Shown piece after piece: positions 22,111 to 30,419 of a stretch of DNA of 42,379 nt. Location of the stretch: NCBI GenBank assembly GCA_026392155.1, contig JAPLCP010000041.1, forward strand, positions 1 through 42,379, in the 5' to 3' direction. The notes beneath the pieces were generated by a model. It was not told the DNA's origin and did not search any database. It was given only the letters and a program-made list of their open reading frames with translations. Every line of letters begins with the position of its first letter. Positions within the stretch are counted from its first letter, which is position 1. Origin of the DNA: Armatimonadota bacterium. GTDB taxonomy: Bacteria > Armatimonadota > Armatimonadia > Armatimonadales > Armatimonadaceae. Position numbers and translations under genes: made by a program.

Positions 22111-22877
22111 TTGTTGCCCGCCAGCTCCGCCGCACGCGCACGCTTCTGCGCTTCTTTCACAAGCAGTGTACTTGCGCCTTGCAGTGCCGCCACCGAGGCG
22201 GCCTCCGTAAAGCGATCAAGGTTCTTCAGGTTGCCACTCAGGGCGTGGAGTGTGGCAGGTGTAGACTCCGCGGATGTGATCTTGAGCCGGTGCTCCAGAG
22301 CGAAAAAGTGTTTCCCTTGTGCTTCCAGCGCATCTGCATAGCCCTGGCGCACCACAGCAGGAGCAGACTTCGTGCTCTTGATAAGAGCCTTAAATGCCTG
22401 CTCCGCGAGTTCGGGCTTCTGCATTCGCTCTGCCGCTTGAGCATAGAGCCACACAAAGACCGGGTTCTGCCTATTTTTCTGAGCGAGTGCTCCCAGGCTC
22501 GAGAACGCTTCGTTGGCGCTATCGGGATCACCCAGGTGAAGAAAGTGCTGCGCGGCGAGGGCATCAGGGGAAGGCTTCGCAGACTTTACTCCAAGCTCAA
22601 TCACGCGAGAAAAGTAGGTCTCAGCCTCAGCTTCAGAAGCATGTGCAGCCATGTTTGCTGCCAAAAATAGTCCCAGATGGCTGTCCTGAGGAAACTGCAC
22701 GACGAGCTTCTGAAGAGCCTTCTCTGCCTGAACACTATCGCCCTTGCTCCAGAGCTGCCACGCACTCTGATAGCCCTCCATCGCACTCTTGGCGGGCTTG
22801 TTATCTGCCAAAGCGGGCATCGTGACCACACCTCCAGCTAGCACCAGAGCCACCATAAATCTATTGCGAACCTGCAT
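22107..22877 (-). CDS. exported TPR-like repeat protein
   Basis: The 256-residue protein has a signal peptide (MQVRNRFMVALVLAGGVVTMPALA) followed by helical repeats of TPR type, for example SAWQLWSKGDSVQAEKALQK and AEAETYFSRVIELG. Such domains mediate protein-protein contacts in the periplasm or envelope. A strong GGAGGA (22884-22889) lies 6 nt before the ATG, unlike the leaderless genes. It lies 72 nt downstream of the HtrA protease gene on the same strand; a functional link is possible but unproven. Confidence 0.75.
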   Translation of the reverse strand: MQVRNRFMVALVLAGGVVTMPALADNKPAKSAMEGYQSAWQLWSKGDSVQAEKALQKLVVQFPQDSHLGLFLAANMAAHASEAEAETYFSRVIELGVKSAKPSPDALAAQHFLHLGDPDSANEAFSSLGALAQKNRQNPVFVWLYAQAAERMQKPELAEQAFKALIKSTKSAPAVVRQGYADALEAQGKHFFALEHRLKITSAESTPATLHALSGNLKNLDRFTEAASVAALQGASTLLVKEAQKRARAAELAGNN

Positions 22878-22883
22878 TGAAGT

Positions 22884-22889
22884 TCCTCC
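22884..22889 (-). promoter_or_regulatory. Shine-Dalgarno GGAGGA of the TPR gene
   Basis: The strongest Shine-Dalgarno in the window, 6 nt before ATG 22877. Confidence 0.75.
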
Positions 22890-22949
22890 AGGGTTTATCT
22901 TTGGTGGCTCTAGTCGAAGAAGATACTGAGTAAATTACTAGGTTCCCCC

Positions 22950-23981
22950 CTAGCGTGCCTCGCCAAGCCGGGCTTTGATGGTCAGGGTGCGCCCTCCTCG
23001 CAGTGCCGTAAAGAGAATCGGATCGCCCGGACTCTTGCCACGCAGAAGGCGCTGCAGATCGAGATCTGTATTGATCGGAGAGCTGCCAAGCTTGGTCAGA
23101 ATGTCACCCGGCCGTAGCCCTGCCTGGGCCGCAGGGCCACTGGGATCAAGTCTTGCAATGACAACGCCACGGGAGACAGGAAGCTGGTAGGTACGGGCCA
23201 CTTGCTCCGTCAGTCCCACGTACTCAATTCCGAGGTAGGTTCGGCGCACATCCGCTCCCGCAATAATCTTCTGGGCGTAGCTCTGCGCCACTTTAATGGG
23301 AATCGCCAGCCCGAGCCCCTCCGCGCTATCCGCACGTAACACCGCCGTATTGATACCAATCACCCGTCCCTGAGAGTCAAGCAGTGGCCCGCCAGAGTTC
23401 CCTGGGTTGATCGCCGCATCGGTCTGGATAAAGCCCTGCTCCTGGCGCTCACTCAGCCGACGGTTGGTTGCGGAGACGATCCCTGTGGTGACGGTCTGCT
23501 CCAGCCCGAGCGGGTTGCCAATCGCAATCGTGGTCTGTCCCACTTCCAGCCGATCCGAGTCTCCGAGCGGCGCAGCAGGGAGCGGCTTAGGCGACGAGAC
23601 CTTTACCACCGCGATATCAATCTCACGGAACGCCCCCAGCACACGGCCCGTCAGCTCGGTGGTACTCTTGAAGCGCACCCCTACTCTCGTGCTCCGCCCC
23701 ACCACGTGGGCGTTCGTCAAGATCAGCCCCTGCTTGCCGTCTATGACCACGCCGGTGCCCAAGCCACTCTCCGTCTGGATCAGCACCACAGCAGGCGAGA
23801 CGGACTTCACAACCCGAATAACATTTTGTTCATCGGTGCTCTTTGCCACAGCGGCTTGTGCTTTCACGGGAGCTGAGAACGAAGTCTTCCCTCCCCAAAA
23901 GCCCAGTCCTGCCCCAAATCCCGCTCCAAGGCCAAGGGAGCAAACGCCAAAAGTGGCCAGTTTTTTTGCAAACTCTCTCAT
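22950..23981 (-). CDS. HtrA/DegP-like trypsin-family serine protease with PDZ domain
   Basis: The 343-residue envelope protease serves protein quality control. The N-terminal hydrophobic segment (about 10-30, Gly-rich) is a membrane anchor or signal. The trypsin-like domain has the full triad: His92 in LTNAHVV, Asp122 in EIDIAVVKV and Ser196 in NPGNSGGPL. One PDZ domain follows (about 255-340, with GVVIARLDPSGPAAQAGLRP). TATAAA ends 5 nt before the ATG. Confidence 0.94.
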   Translation of the reverse strand: MREFAKKLATFGVCSLGLGAGFGAGLGFWGGKTSFSAPVKAQAAVAKSTDEQNVIRVVKSVSPAVVLIQTESGLGTGVVIDGKQGLILTNAHVVGRSTRVGVRFKSTTELTGRVLGAFREIDIAVVKVSSPKPLPAAPLGDSDRLEVGQTTIAIGNPLGLEQTVTTGIVSATNRRLSERQEQGFIQTDAAINPGNSGGPLLDSQGRVIGINTAVLRADSAEGLGLAIPIKVAQSYAQKIIAGADVRRTYLGIEYVGLTEQVARTYQLPVSRGVVIARLDPSGPAAQAGLRPGDILTKLGSSPINTDLDLQRLLRGKSPGDPILFTALRGGRTLTIKARLGEAR

Positions 23982-23986
23982 GCCTA

Positions 23987-23992
23987 TTTATA
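23987..23992 (-). promoter_or_regulatory. -10-like TATAAA 5 nt before the HtrA gene
   Basis: Start-proximal AT-rich box without Shine-Dalgarno, as in the other leaderless-type genes. Confidence 0.4.
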
Positions 23993-24021
23993 CGAGTGAG
24001 AAGCGAAAAAAATTCCCATTG

Positions 24022-25029
24022 TCAGCGCAGTGACGACGGTAAGTAGCGTCGTAGAAGCGCCGCGCGGGCCAGCCCTAGCCGGGAGCCACTGCCACTGCCC
24101 AGCTCTAAAAGTGCCTCCGCAAACTCCGTAGGCGCAAGAGGCTCCGTGAGGGCAAGTACGCCTGCGAGTCGCCGGTGGGAGAGAAGCTCCAGTGCCTCAC
24201 TCTCGTCGAGTAGCTCTGCCTCACAAATCCGCTCAGCGGCCTGCTCCCAGCTCGTGCGCAGGCTGTAGGGGTGACGCACCAGAAGCCGCTCACGGGCAGA
24301 CTGCTCAGCGGCAATGAGCACTTGCGCCGCCCCTTGAACACTACGGACAAAGAGCAAGGGGTCGTTCTCAGGGCGGTAGGTGATCTCGTGGCTGATCTGG
24401 TAGAGTGCGCCGGTGGGAAGAGAGCCCTCACCATGCACACCACGGATCGTCCCACCGAGCAGGCAGACCGCCTCTTTCTGGGGCTCTAGCTCTTTGAGGA
24501 GTGTCAGAGCAGGCAAGTGCAGCAAGACCGAGAGCCGCAGTCCCGTTCCGACATTGGCCAGCGAGGTCGTCAAGAATCCCAAGCGATCGTCCCAGGCCAG
24601 CTCCAGTCCGCGCGCCAGAAGCCGCTCCGCCGCGCTTACCCGCTCAAAGACTTTTTGTGGCTCACAGCCGGGCGCAAGAGCTTGGAGGCGCAGATGATCC
24701 TCTTCATTGACGAGAATCGAGAACGAGCCATCTGTGGCCAGCAGTGCCCAGCGGCCTGGCGTACCATCCGCCATCACGGGGGAGATGCGCTGCGCTGCCA
24801 CTAAGGCTAGGCGCTGGTTTTTCTCCAGTTTTTCCAGCTCATAAGGCTTAAGCAGGGCCAGCTCCCCCGCCTTTGCTGCCTCCCGCACAAGCTGCGCCAC
24901 CCGCTTACGCTCTGTTATCGTTGCCCGGTGGGGAAACGGAAACTCTGCCAGATTTCGTGCCAGCCTCGCCCGTGTCGAGACCGCGATCTCCCGCTCCGCC
25001 CCCTCTTGCCCCAGCCAGTCAAAACTCAC
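24022..25029 (-). CDS. mcsB: McsB-like protein arginine kinase, active-site Cys replaced by Ser
   Basis: The 335-residue member of the phosphagen-kinase fold phosphorylates arginines to mark proteins for ClpCP degradation. STRARLARNL (18-27), NEEDHLRLQ (108-116) and NVGTGLR (159-165) are the conserved ATP/substrate blocks. The catalytic Cys in the usual TSCPTNLGTG motif is Ser156 here (TTSLANVGTG), and the C-terminal RDxxRA phospho-arginine sensor is not recognisable. McsA and ClpC, its usual partners, are not adjacent. It may be weakly active or have shifted function. Start GTG 25029, with TATAAT 5 nt upstream. Confidence 0.8.
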   Translation of the reverse strand: MSFDWLGQEGAEREIAVSTRARLARNLAEFPFPHRATITERKRVAQLVREAAKAGELALLKPYELEKLEKNQRLALVAAQRISPVMADGTPGRWALLATDGSFSILVNEEDHLRLQALAPGCEPQKVFERVSAAERLLARGLELAWDDRLGFLTTSLANVGTGLRLSVLLHLPALTLLKELEPQKEAVCLLGGTIRGVHGEGSLPTGALYQISHEITYRPENDPLLFVRSVQGAAQVLIAAEQSARERLLVRHPYSLRTSWEQAAERICEAELLDESEALELLSHRRLAGVLALTEPLAPTEFAEALLELGSGSGSRLGLARAALLRRYLPSSLR

Positions 25030-25034
25030 GGAGT

Positions 25035-25040
25035 ATTATA
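25035..25040 (-). promoter_or_regulatory. -10 TATAAT 5 nt before the mcsB GTG
   Basis: Perfect -10 hexamer; ATTATAAT is nearly symmetric, so it could also be read on the plus strand. No Shine-Dalgarno. Confidence 0.5.
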
Positions 25041-25083
25041 ATCCCCTTTCCGATTTAGCGCCCCAGTGGGGAGTCTCTGGCGG

Positions 25084-25089
25084 TATAAT
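25084..25089 (+). promoter_or_regulatory. -10 TATAAT (GGTATAAT) of recN
   Basis: Ends 14 nt before ATG 25104, giving a leader of only about 7-8 nt without Shine-Dalgarno. No LexA-type box recognised. Confidence 0.5.
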
Positions 25090-25103
25090 TCTTTCGCGTC
25101 ACT

Positions 25104-26759
25104 ATGCTCACGGAACTCTCTGTCGAAAACTTTGCTCTGGTCGAGCGGGTGCGGCTTCGCTTTGGAGCCGGACTGAACTTGCTCACCGGAGAGACCGGTG
25201 CGGGCAAGTCTATCTTGCTTGATGCACTCGGGATGGTGCTTGGGGAGCGCACGAGCGCCGACTCGGTGCGCCACGGTGCCGATAAAGCCCGCGTCGAGGC
25301 GGTCTTCACGATGACGGCTGGCGACCCGCGCCTCACACCGGCTCTGGAAACCACGGGAATCGAGCCTGAAGACGGTCTGCTGATTCTCTCGCGGGAGCTG
25401 AGCGCCACGGGAAAGAGCAATGCTCGGATCAATGGGCGCACCGTGACCGTGGCGACCCTCAAGGTCATCGGGGATGCGCTAGTGGACATCCATGGCCAGC
25501 ACGAGCACCAGTCGCTAATGGTGGTGGAGCGCCATGTGGAGCTGCTCGATGCCTGGTGCGGCCCGGAGACGGAAGTACTAAGAGCATCGGTCGCAGCAGC
25601 CTGGGATAGCTATGCCGCTGCCCGTGACGAGCGTGAGGCGCTTCTGCGTGAGGCCCGCGAGCGTGCCCGTAATCTTGATCTGTACTCCTACCAGCGCGAT
25701 GAGATAGATGTGGCGGCTCTTATTCCTGGAGAAGACGACGAGCTCTTGGCCGAGAAACTGCGCCTTGGGAGCGCCGAGCGTCTTCATGCAGCATCATCGG
25801 CGGCGTACGGTGCCCTGCAAGGCGGTGCGCTAGACGGGCTCTCGCAGGCCGTCCGAGAGATCGAGCGGGCGCAAAAATTCGATGAGGGACTCTCCAGTAT
25901 TCTAGAGTCGCTTAATAGCGCCCTCTACGCCGCCGACGATGCCATGCGAGAAGTGCGGAGCTACCGAGACTCCGTCGAGTTCAACCCGAATCGCCTCACC
26001 CAAATCGAAGATCGCCTCGACACGCTCAAGAGCCTCAAGCGCAAGTACGGGGAGAGTACCGCCGATATTCTCCGCTACCGCGAGGAAATCGGGCAGAAGC
26101 TGAGCACTCTCGAAAACGCCGAGGAGCGCCTGGCAGAGCTGGAAGCGCTGGAGAAAGCCGCCTTTGCGGAGGTGGAGAAACGCGCCGCGGTGCTGACCAA
26201 GGCCCGCAAGAAAGCCGCTGAGCCCTTTGCCAAAGGGATTCAGAATGAGCTAAAAGACCTCGCGATGGCGGCCACCCGGTTTGCCGTCTCAATTGAGCCA
26301 CGCGAGCCCGGCCCTGGCGGTGCGGATGCCTTAGAGTTTCTGATCTCTCCCAACCCCGGCGAGCCGCTCAAGCCGCTCGCTAAGATCGCCTCGGGAGGAG
26401 AGCTATCTCGCGTCATGCTCGCGCTGAAGTCCGTCATGAGTAAGCATGTCGCTCCGCCAACTCTAGTCTTTGATGAGATTGACACGGGCATCGGAGGACG
26501 AACCGCCACGACCCTTGCCGAGAAGCTTCACACACTCGGAAAGTCCGCCCAGACCCTCTGCATCACCCATCTTCCCCAGATCGCGGCCCGTGGCGATGCC
26601 CACTTCTTTATTGAAAAGCGCACCGAAAAAGGCCGCACCACGGTCAGCGTAGTCGCCTTAGACGGCGAGTCCCGCGTGCAGGAGCTTGCGCGCATGCTAG
26701 GCGGTAACGGCTCCGAGACGGTTCTCGCCCACGCCCGCGAGATGCTAGGAAAGCTCTAG
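25104..26759 (+). CDS. recN: DNA repair protein RecN
   Basis: The 551-residue SMC-like ATPase acts in double-strand-break repair. MLTELSVENFALVERV is the classic RecN opening, Walker A is GETGAGKS (31-38), and DIHGQHEHQSLM follows. A coiled-coil pair spans about 150-380. The C-terminal ATPase half has the signature ASGGELSRVMLALKSV and Walker B LVFDEIDTGIGG. The TAG stop shares CTAG with the convergent small membrane protein gene. Length is typical. Confidence 0.97.
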   Translation: MLTELSVENFALVERVRLRFGAGLNLLTGETGAGKSILLDALGMVLGERTSADSVRHGADKARVEAVFTMTAGDPRLTPALETTGIEPEDGLLILSRELSATGKSNARINGRTVTVATLKVIGDALVDIHGQHEHQSLMVVERHVELLDAWCGPETEVLRASVAAAWDSYAAARDEREALLREARERARNLDLYSYQRDEIDVAALIPGEDDELLAEKLRLGSAERLHAASSAAYGALQGGALDGLSQAVREIERAQKFDEGLSSILESLNSALYAADDAMREVRSYRDSVEFNPNRLTQIEDRLDTLKSLKRKYGESTADILRYREEIGQKLSTLENAEERLAELEALEKAAFAEVEKRAAVLTKARKKAAEPFAKGIQNELKDLAMAATRFAVSIEPREPGPGGADALEFLISPNPGEPLKPLAKIASGGELSRVMLALKSVMSKHVAPPTLVFDEIDTGIGGRTATTLAEKLHTLGKSAQTLCITHLPQIAARGDAHFFIEKRTEKGRTTVSVVALDGESRVQELARMLGGNGSETVLAHAREMLGKL

Positions 26760-27070
26760 TTCCACTCGATTAGAAGCTGGATTCGCCCGACGGCACGCCA
26801 GCTATCGAGCAAGCGCCAGGCTTCCGTGGGGTCGGGGTCGGCGCTGGCTCCGAAGAAACCTTGACGGGCCAGAGACGCGACGATGCGCTCGGGCTCTCCC
26901 GTGAGAATATCGCCGCTGGGAGTGACGACACGCACGATGCGGCGCGGGGGGAGCGGGCGACTCTTAATATCGGGACGCTTTCCGCGACGCGGCGCATGGA
27001 TCAGAAGTAGCTCGACCATTAAGATACCGATCAGGAGCACGGGAATCAGAGCGATCCAGAAAGCGGCCAC
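26756..27070 (-). CDS. small membrane-anchored hypothetical protein
   Basis: The 104-residue protein has one N-terminal membrane helix (FWIALIPVLLIGILMVELLL), then a basic Arg/Pro-rich stretch and a short soluble domain ending IQLLIEWN. Start GTG 27070 with GGGGAGGGGA directly upstream, 9 nt after yceD, so it is in the yceD operon. It occupies the place where rpmF (ribosomal protein L32) often follows yceD, but it is not L32. No family recognised. Confidence 0.65.
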   Translation of the reverse strand: MAAFWIALIPVLLIGILMVELLLIHAPRRGKRPDIKSRPLPPRRIVRVVTPSGDILTGEPERIVASLARQGFFGASADPDPTEAWRLLDSWRAVGRIQLLIEWN

Positions 27071-27079
27071 TCCCCTCCC

Positions 27080-27730
27080 CTATCCTTTCTGGCTACGCTT
27101 GGCCCACAGATCGCCCAGAGCAGATAAAGGGGTCGAGGTAACCACGACGGCTTCTAGCTCCTCTTCGGGCACGGAGACGCCGTTGGAGCACCCCCCGGCA
27201 CACAGCGGCTGAAGCGGGGCGGCAAGCAGCAGGTTCTGACGCAGCAAGTCCCCGACATTGAGAATATTTCCATCCACTACCGAAGCCTCGACGTTCTCAT
27301 CCACGATCTTCACCTCGCCTTGAGCATAGGCCGTGTTCTCGGGGATCAGGTCCAGGGACTCCTCAATCTCAGTCTCCACCTGCTGCTGGGTCGGGCTGAG
27401 GCAGCGAGTGCACTCCATCTCCAGGGTAGCGGTGACACTTCCGTTAAGCAACAAAGCGGCTCCGGTATTATTCAAGACGAGAGTTCCCGTAACGGGGGTC
27501 ACGGCTCCTAAATCGTCAATCGCTCCCGCAGGAATATCAAAACGGTGGGTGTAGCGCATCCCGGGCGTCCTTGCCAGGGTGCCAATATCAAGGAGAAGTT
27601 CGGTGGGGCCTGGCACCCCAATCGCCAGGCCATTTCCTCCACGAGCATGGGGCTTACTGCCCTTAGGGTCCGCCGAGACGACTCCGCCTTCGCCTGGGTC
27701 ATCGTCAATATGATACGCAAATCTAGACAT
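27080..27730 (-). CDS. yceD: YceD/DUF177 family protein
   Basis: The 216-residue protein has the DUF177 pattern: LLNGSVTATLEMECTRCLSP, with the paired Cys of ECTRC, then an acidic segment and PLCAGGC near the C-terminus. DUF177 proteins are linked to 23S rRNA accumulation and ribosome biogenesis and usually sit beside rpmF. The N-terminal about 50 residues are longer than usual and Gly/Asp-rich. ATG 27730 is preferred over the GTG two codons upstream, since TAAGAT ends 8 nt before it. Confidence 0.85.
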   Translation of the reverse strand: MSRFAYHIDDDPGEGGVVSADPKGSKPHARGGNGLAIGVPGPTELLLDIGTLARTPGMRYTHRFDIPAGAIDDLGAVTPVTGTLVLNNTGAALLLNGSVTATLEMECTRCLSPTQQQVETEIEESLDLIPENTAYAQGEVKIVDENVEASVVDGNILNVGDLLRQNLLLAAPLQPLCAGGCSNGVSVPEEELEAVVVTSTPLSALGDLWAKRSQKG

Positions 27731-27738
27731 ACGCACTC

Positions 27739-27744
27739 ATCTTA
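27739..27744 (-). promoter_or_regulatory. -10-like TAAGAT before yceD
   Basis: In the 42-nt gap after the coiled-coil gene, 8 nt before ATG 27730. May give yceD its own transcript. Confidence 0.35.
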
Positions 27745-27772
27745 TCGCCCCCAAGCACCGACATGCTAAACT

Positions 27773-28528
27773 TTAGCGGCGAACGGCGCTGGCCAGACGC
27801 TCATTTTCCTGGGTGGTGCGCTCCAGAAGCTGACGGCCGCGCTGCACCTGACTGCGTAAACCGCCGATCTTCTGCTCCACGCCCATCACGAGGTTATCGA
27901 GCTGCTGCTCCACGGTTGCCAGCACTTCACGCGCATAGTTGTCCGAGTCGCGGCGCATCTCCTGGGCGTAGCGCTCTGCCTCAGCGCGTAGCTCACGAAC
28001 ATAGCGCTCCGCTTCCGTACGGTGGGTATCAGCATCGGCACGGGCTTCCCGGCGGAGCACCTCGGCATCAGCTTCGGCCCCACTGGTGATCGAGCGTGCT
28101 TGGGAGTTGGCCTGCTCCATGATCACCGTGTTCTGAACCATCGCCTCAGCTTTACGGCGTGCCTCATCGAGAATCTTGGCCGCTTCCTGGCGTCCTAGCT
28201 CGATGGTCTGCTCTGCATCGCGTCGCCCCGAAGCACGCGCCTGATCGGCTTGTGCGTGGGCTGCCTCCAGAAACTGCCGTGCATTAGTCTGGGCACCGCT
28301 CAGCTCCTGCTCCGCAACAGAGCGAGCATTATGAAGCTGCTCCTGCGCCTCAAACTCAGCCTTTTCTAGGACGCGATCTGCTCCCTCGGCGATAAGGCCC
28401 GCCTTGCGCAGATCCTCCGGCAACGAGGCGCGGACTTTCTGTACAAGCATGTAGAACTCATCATGGTTAAACCGTGAGAAGCCCATCACGACTGTCGAGT
28501 TATCAATAAGCGCCTCCAGGCGCTCCAA
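27773..28528 (-). CDS. coiled-coil protein, DivIVA / ATP-synthase-b-like family
   Basis: The 251-residue protein starts with a short conserved region (ERLEALIDNS, then FYMLVQKVRASLPEDLRKAG) found in a family encoded beside coaD in several phyla. About 180 residues of continuous Ala/Glu/Arg/Gln-rich coiled coil follow. Database names include DivIVA-domain protein or F0 subunit B-like, but it has no membrane helix, so it is not an ATP synthase subunit. It is possibly a cell-division or polarity scaffold. Start TTG 28528, 14 nt after coaD; an in-frame stop lies just upstream, and the next ATG would remove the conserved opening. Confidence 0.72.
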   Translation of the reverse strand: MERLEALIDNSTVVMGFSRFNHDEFYMLVQKVRASLPEDLRKAGLIAEGADRVLEKAEFEAQEQLHNARSVAEQELSGAQTNARQFLEAAHAQADQARASGRRDAEQTIELGRQEAAKILDEARRKAEAMVQNTVIMEQANSQARSITSGAEADAEVLRREARADADTHRTEAERYVRELRAEAERYAQEMRRDSDNYAREVLATVEQQLDNLVMGVEQKIGGLRSQVQRGRQLLERTTQENERLASAVRR

Positions 28529-28542
28529 ACACTTCAGCGTAT

Positions 28543-29049
28543 CTATGAGGATAACGCTCCTTCCCGTAGAAATCGGGTTTTCAACGCACGCTGCACCGGT
28601 TCAGGTGCTAGCGCGGATATGTCGCCACCCAGGCGTGCAATCTCTTTCACAATCGAAGACGAGAGATAGAGATACTCCGCACTCGTCATCAAAAAATAGG
28701 TCTCAATATCGGGTGCCATCTGCCGGTTGGCCAGCGCGATCTGGAACTCAAACTCAAAGTCAGAGACAGCCCGCAGGCCACGCACAATGACATGAGAGCC
28801 TTGCTCACGAACAAAGTTCACCAGCAATCCGTCGAAGCTCGTCACTTCAACATTGGGTAGCGACGTCACACACTCGCGGAGAGTTGCGATGCGCTCTTCC
28901 GGCGTAAACAAGACGTTCTTGCTGGAGTTTCGTCCGACCGCGACTAAGAGACGGTCGAAGGTTCCTGCGGCACGCTCGATAATATCAAGGTGGCCGTTGG
29001 TTGCTGGGTCAAAAGACCCTGGGTAAACTGCCGTGATAGGTTGGCTCAC
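28543..29049 (-). CDS. coaD: phosphopantetheine adenylyltransferase
   Basis: The 168-residue coenzyme A biosynthesis enzyme adds AMP to 4'-phosphopantetheine. AVYPGSFDPATNGHLDI contains the (H/T)xGH nucleotide-binding motif, VRGLRAVSDFEFEFQIALAN is the substrate block, and YLYLSSSIVKEIA the second ATP motif. Length is typical. Start GTG 29049, with TAGAAT 8 nt upstream. It leads a leftward operon with the coiled-coil gene, yceD and a small membrane protein. Confidence 0.97.
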   Translation of the reverse strand: MSQPITAVYPGSFDPATNGHLDIIERAAGTFDRLLVAVGRNSSKNVLFTPEERIATLRECVTSLPNVEVTSFDGLLVNFVREQGSHVIVRGLRAVSDFEFEFQIALANRQMAPDIETYFLMTSAEYLYLSSSIVKEIARLGGDISALAPEPVQRALKTRFLREGALSS

Positions 29050-29057
29050 GATAGGCC

Positions 29058-29063
29058 ATTCTA
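29058..29063 (-). promoter_or_regulatory. -10 TAGAAT (GGTAGAAT) 8 nt before coaD
   Basis: Start-proximal box without Shine-Dalgarno. TTGTAA lies 19 nt upstream as a possible -35. Confidence 0.5.
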
Positions 29064-29127
29064 CCGCAATTTTAAGAGTTTTTTACAATATTTGAACCCT
29101 TCATAAAAAAGAAGGAACCAAATTGCT

Positions 29128-29613
29128 ATGAAACGAAACACGAACTCTCTTCTGCGCGGCGTCCAGGTTGCTGCCCCCTGCCATGAAAGCTGGGACGCCA
29201 TGCCCGGCACCGACCAAGTCCGCTCCTGCGAGCGCTGCCAGCACAAGGTCTACAACCTCTCCGAAATGAGTGCCTCCGAAGCGGAAGCGCTGATCCGGGG
29301 CGCTGAGGGCCGCCTCTGTGTGCGCTTCTATCGCCGCGCCGATGGCACCGTGATGACCAAAGACTGCCCCGTGGGCACCAAGGCAATCCGCCAGAAACGA
29401 ATCGCACAGACCGTCGCCGGGGTCGCCGCCGCCGTCGGAAGCGCCGCCGCGCTTCTTCGTCCACAGCCAGAGTCTCAGCCCGTCCTGAGCGCCCCCCTGC
29501 CCCTTACCGTCATCCAGAGCACACCGGAGCCGATCCAAGGCAACGTGATATTACAGCAGGCGGAAATGGGAGACATTGCCATTTCTAACCCGAAGACGCT
29601 CAACCGGAAATAG
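29128..29613 (+). CDS. zinc-ribbon-like Cys-rich N-terminal domain with membrane helix
   Basis: The 161-residue protein opens with C-HESWDAMPGTDQVRSCERCQHKVYNLSEMS: a conserved W-x2-M-G ... R-x-C-x2-C-x3-VYN pattern, then CVRFYRRADGTVMTKDCP with two more Cys, probably binding metal. A short Ala/Gly membrane helix (about 90-110) and a Pro-rich tail follow. The same domain is found fused to regulatory or TonB-like tails in other bacteria. AAGGA (29112-29116) lies 11 nt before the ATG. Role unknown. Confidence 0.68.
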   Translation: MKRNTNSLLRGVQVAAPCHESWDAMPGTDQVRSCERCQHKVYNLSEMSASEAEALIRGAEGRLCVRFYRRADGTVMTKDCPVGTKAIRQKRIAQTVAGVAAAVGSAAALLRPQPESQPVLSAPLPLTVIQSTPEPIQGNVILQQAEMGDIAISNPKTLNRK

Positions 29614-29627
29614 ATTCGTGAAAACGG

Positions 29628-29633
29628 TATCAT
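29628..29633 (+). promoter_or_regulatory. -10 TATCAT (GGTATCAT) 6 nt before the DUF2071 gene
   Basis: Followed by AGGGGC and ATG 29640; start-proximal type, similar to the ung promoter. Confidence 0.5.
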
Positions 29634-29639
29634 AGGGGC

Positions 29640-30419
29640 ATGAGTGTTCTGGAAGCCGATGCCCCTCTTCTTGCGCAGGAATCAAGCCCTGTGCATGCCC
29701 CCCTTAAGGTCGCCACGGCCAGCGCTGTCCTACGCGATCTTTTTATCGTCACCTGGAGCGCCCCTATGGAGAAGCTTCAGGCTCTGGTTCCGCCGGGCAC
29801 CACGCTGGAGCGCTTGCCCCGTAGCGACGGCCAGCTTGTCGGGTTTGTCCAGGTGATCTTTGCCCTCCGTGAGAACGCCCGCTGGTCGCCGCTCCCGAGC
29901 CAGCTGGGGGAAGACTACCAGGAAGCAACTCTGCAGGTGCTGACCCGCACCGAGAACGAGCGCAGCGCCGCGGTGATCAAGCACTTTGTTAGCAGCACGA
30001 CTATCGCGACTAGTCTCTTACCCTTCAGTCGGGTTGCGGAAGAGAGCCGGTTCAGTGTCTATGTCGCCGGTGACCCCGCCCGCCAGACTTTCGAGCGTCT
30101 CGGGGTAAAAGTGACCACCCATGCGGTCCAGCTCCATCTTCGTGCAGAGTGCGCGGAGACTCCTGAGGCAACCATGATCGGCTCGTGGCATGAGTCCGTG
30201 CGGTTTCTCACGCGGCTGGAGAGACAGCTTCATCCCGCGCGGCTCTCCAAAGACGGCCAGAGTCTCTTTCGCACGCAGCACCCACCACTCTCCCCTCGTG
30301 CCGCGACACTTACCCACCAGGTCGTTCGGCCCTTCGATGACTTAGAGCTCGGCGAGCCGCTTTTGGCGCTCTACCAGGCAGAGCTTCCCGTGACCAACCT
30401 GCCGATCAAACAAAAGTAA
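29640..30419 (+). CDS. DUF2071-like (acetoacetate-decarboxylase-fold) protein
   Basis: The 259-residue protein resembles DUF2071 (YqjF-like): an early hydrophobic/Trp segment LFIVTWSAPMEKLQALVPPG, then blocks such as LVGFVQVIF, YQEATLQVLTRT, SRFSVYVAG and a C-terminal strand-rich part. The family has the fold of acetoacetate decarboxylase but mostly no known activity. Its 3' end overlaps the convergent Nif3-like gene by 14 bp. Confidence 0.65.
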   Translation: MSVLEADAPLLAQESSPVHAPLKVATASAVLRDLFIVTWSAPMEKLQALVPPGTTLERLPRSDGQLVGFVQVIFALRENARWSPLPSQLGEDYQEATLQVLTRTENERSAAVIKHFVSSTTIATSLLPFSRVAEESRFSVYVAGDPARQTFERLGVKVTTHAVQLHLRAECAETPEATMIGSWHESVRFLTRLERQLHPARLSKDGQSLFRTQHPPLSPRAATLTHQVVRPFDDLELGEPLLALYQAELPVTNLPIKQK

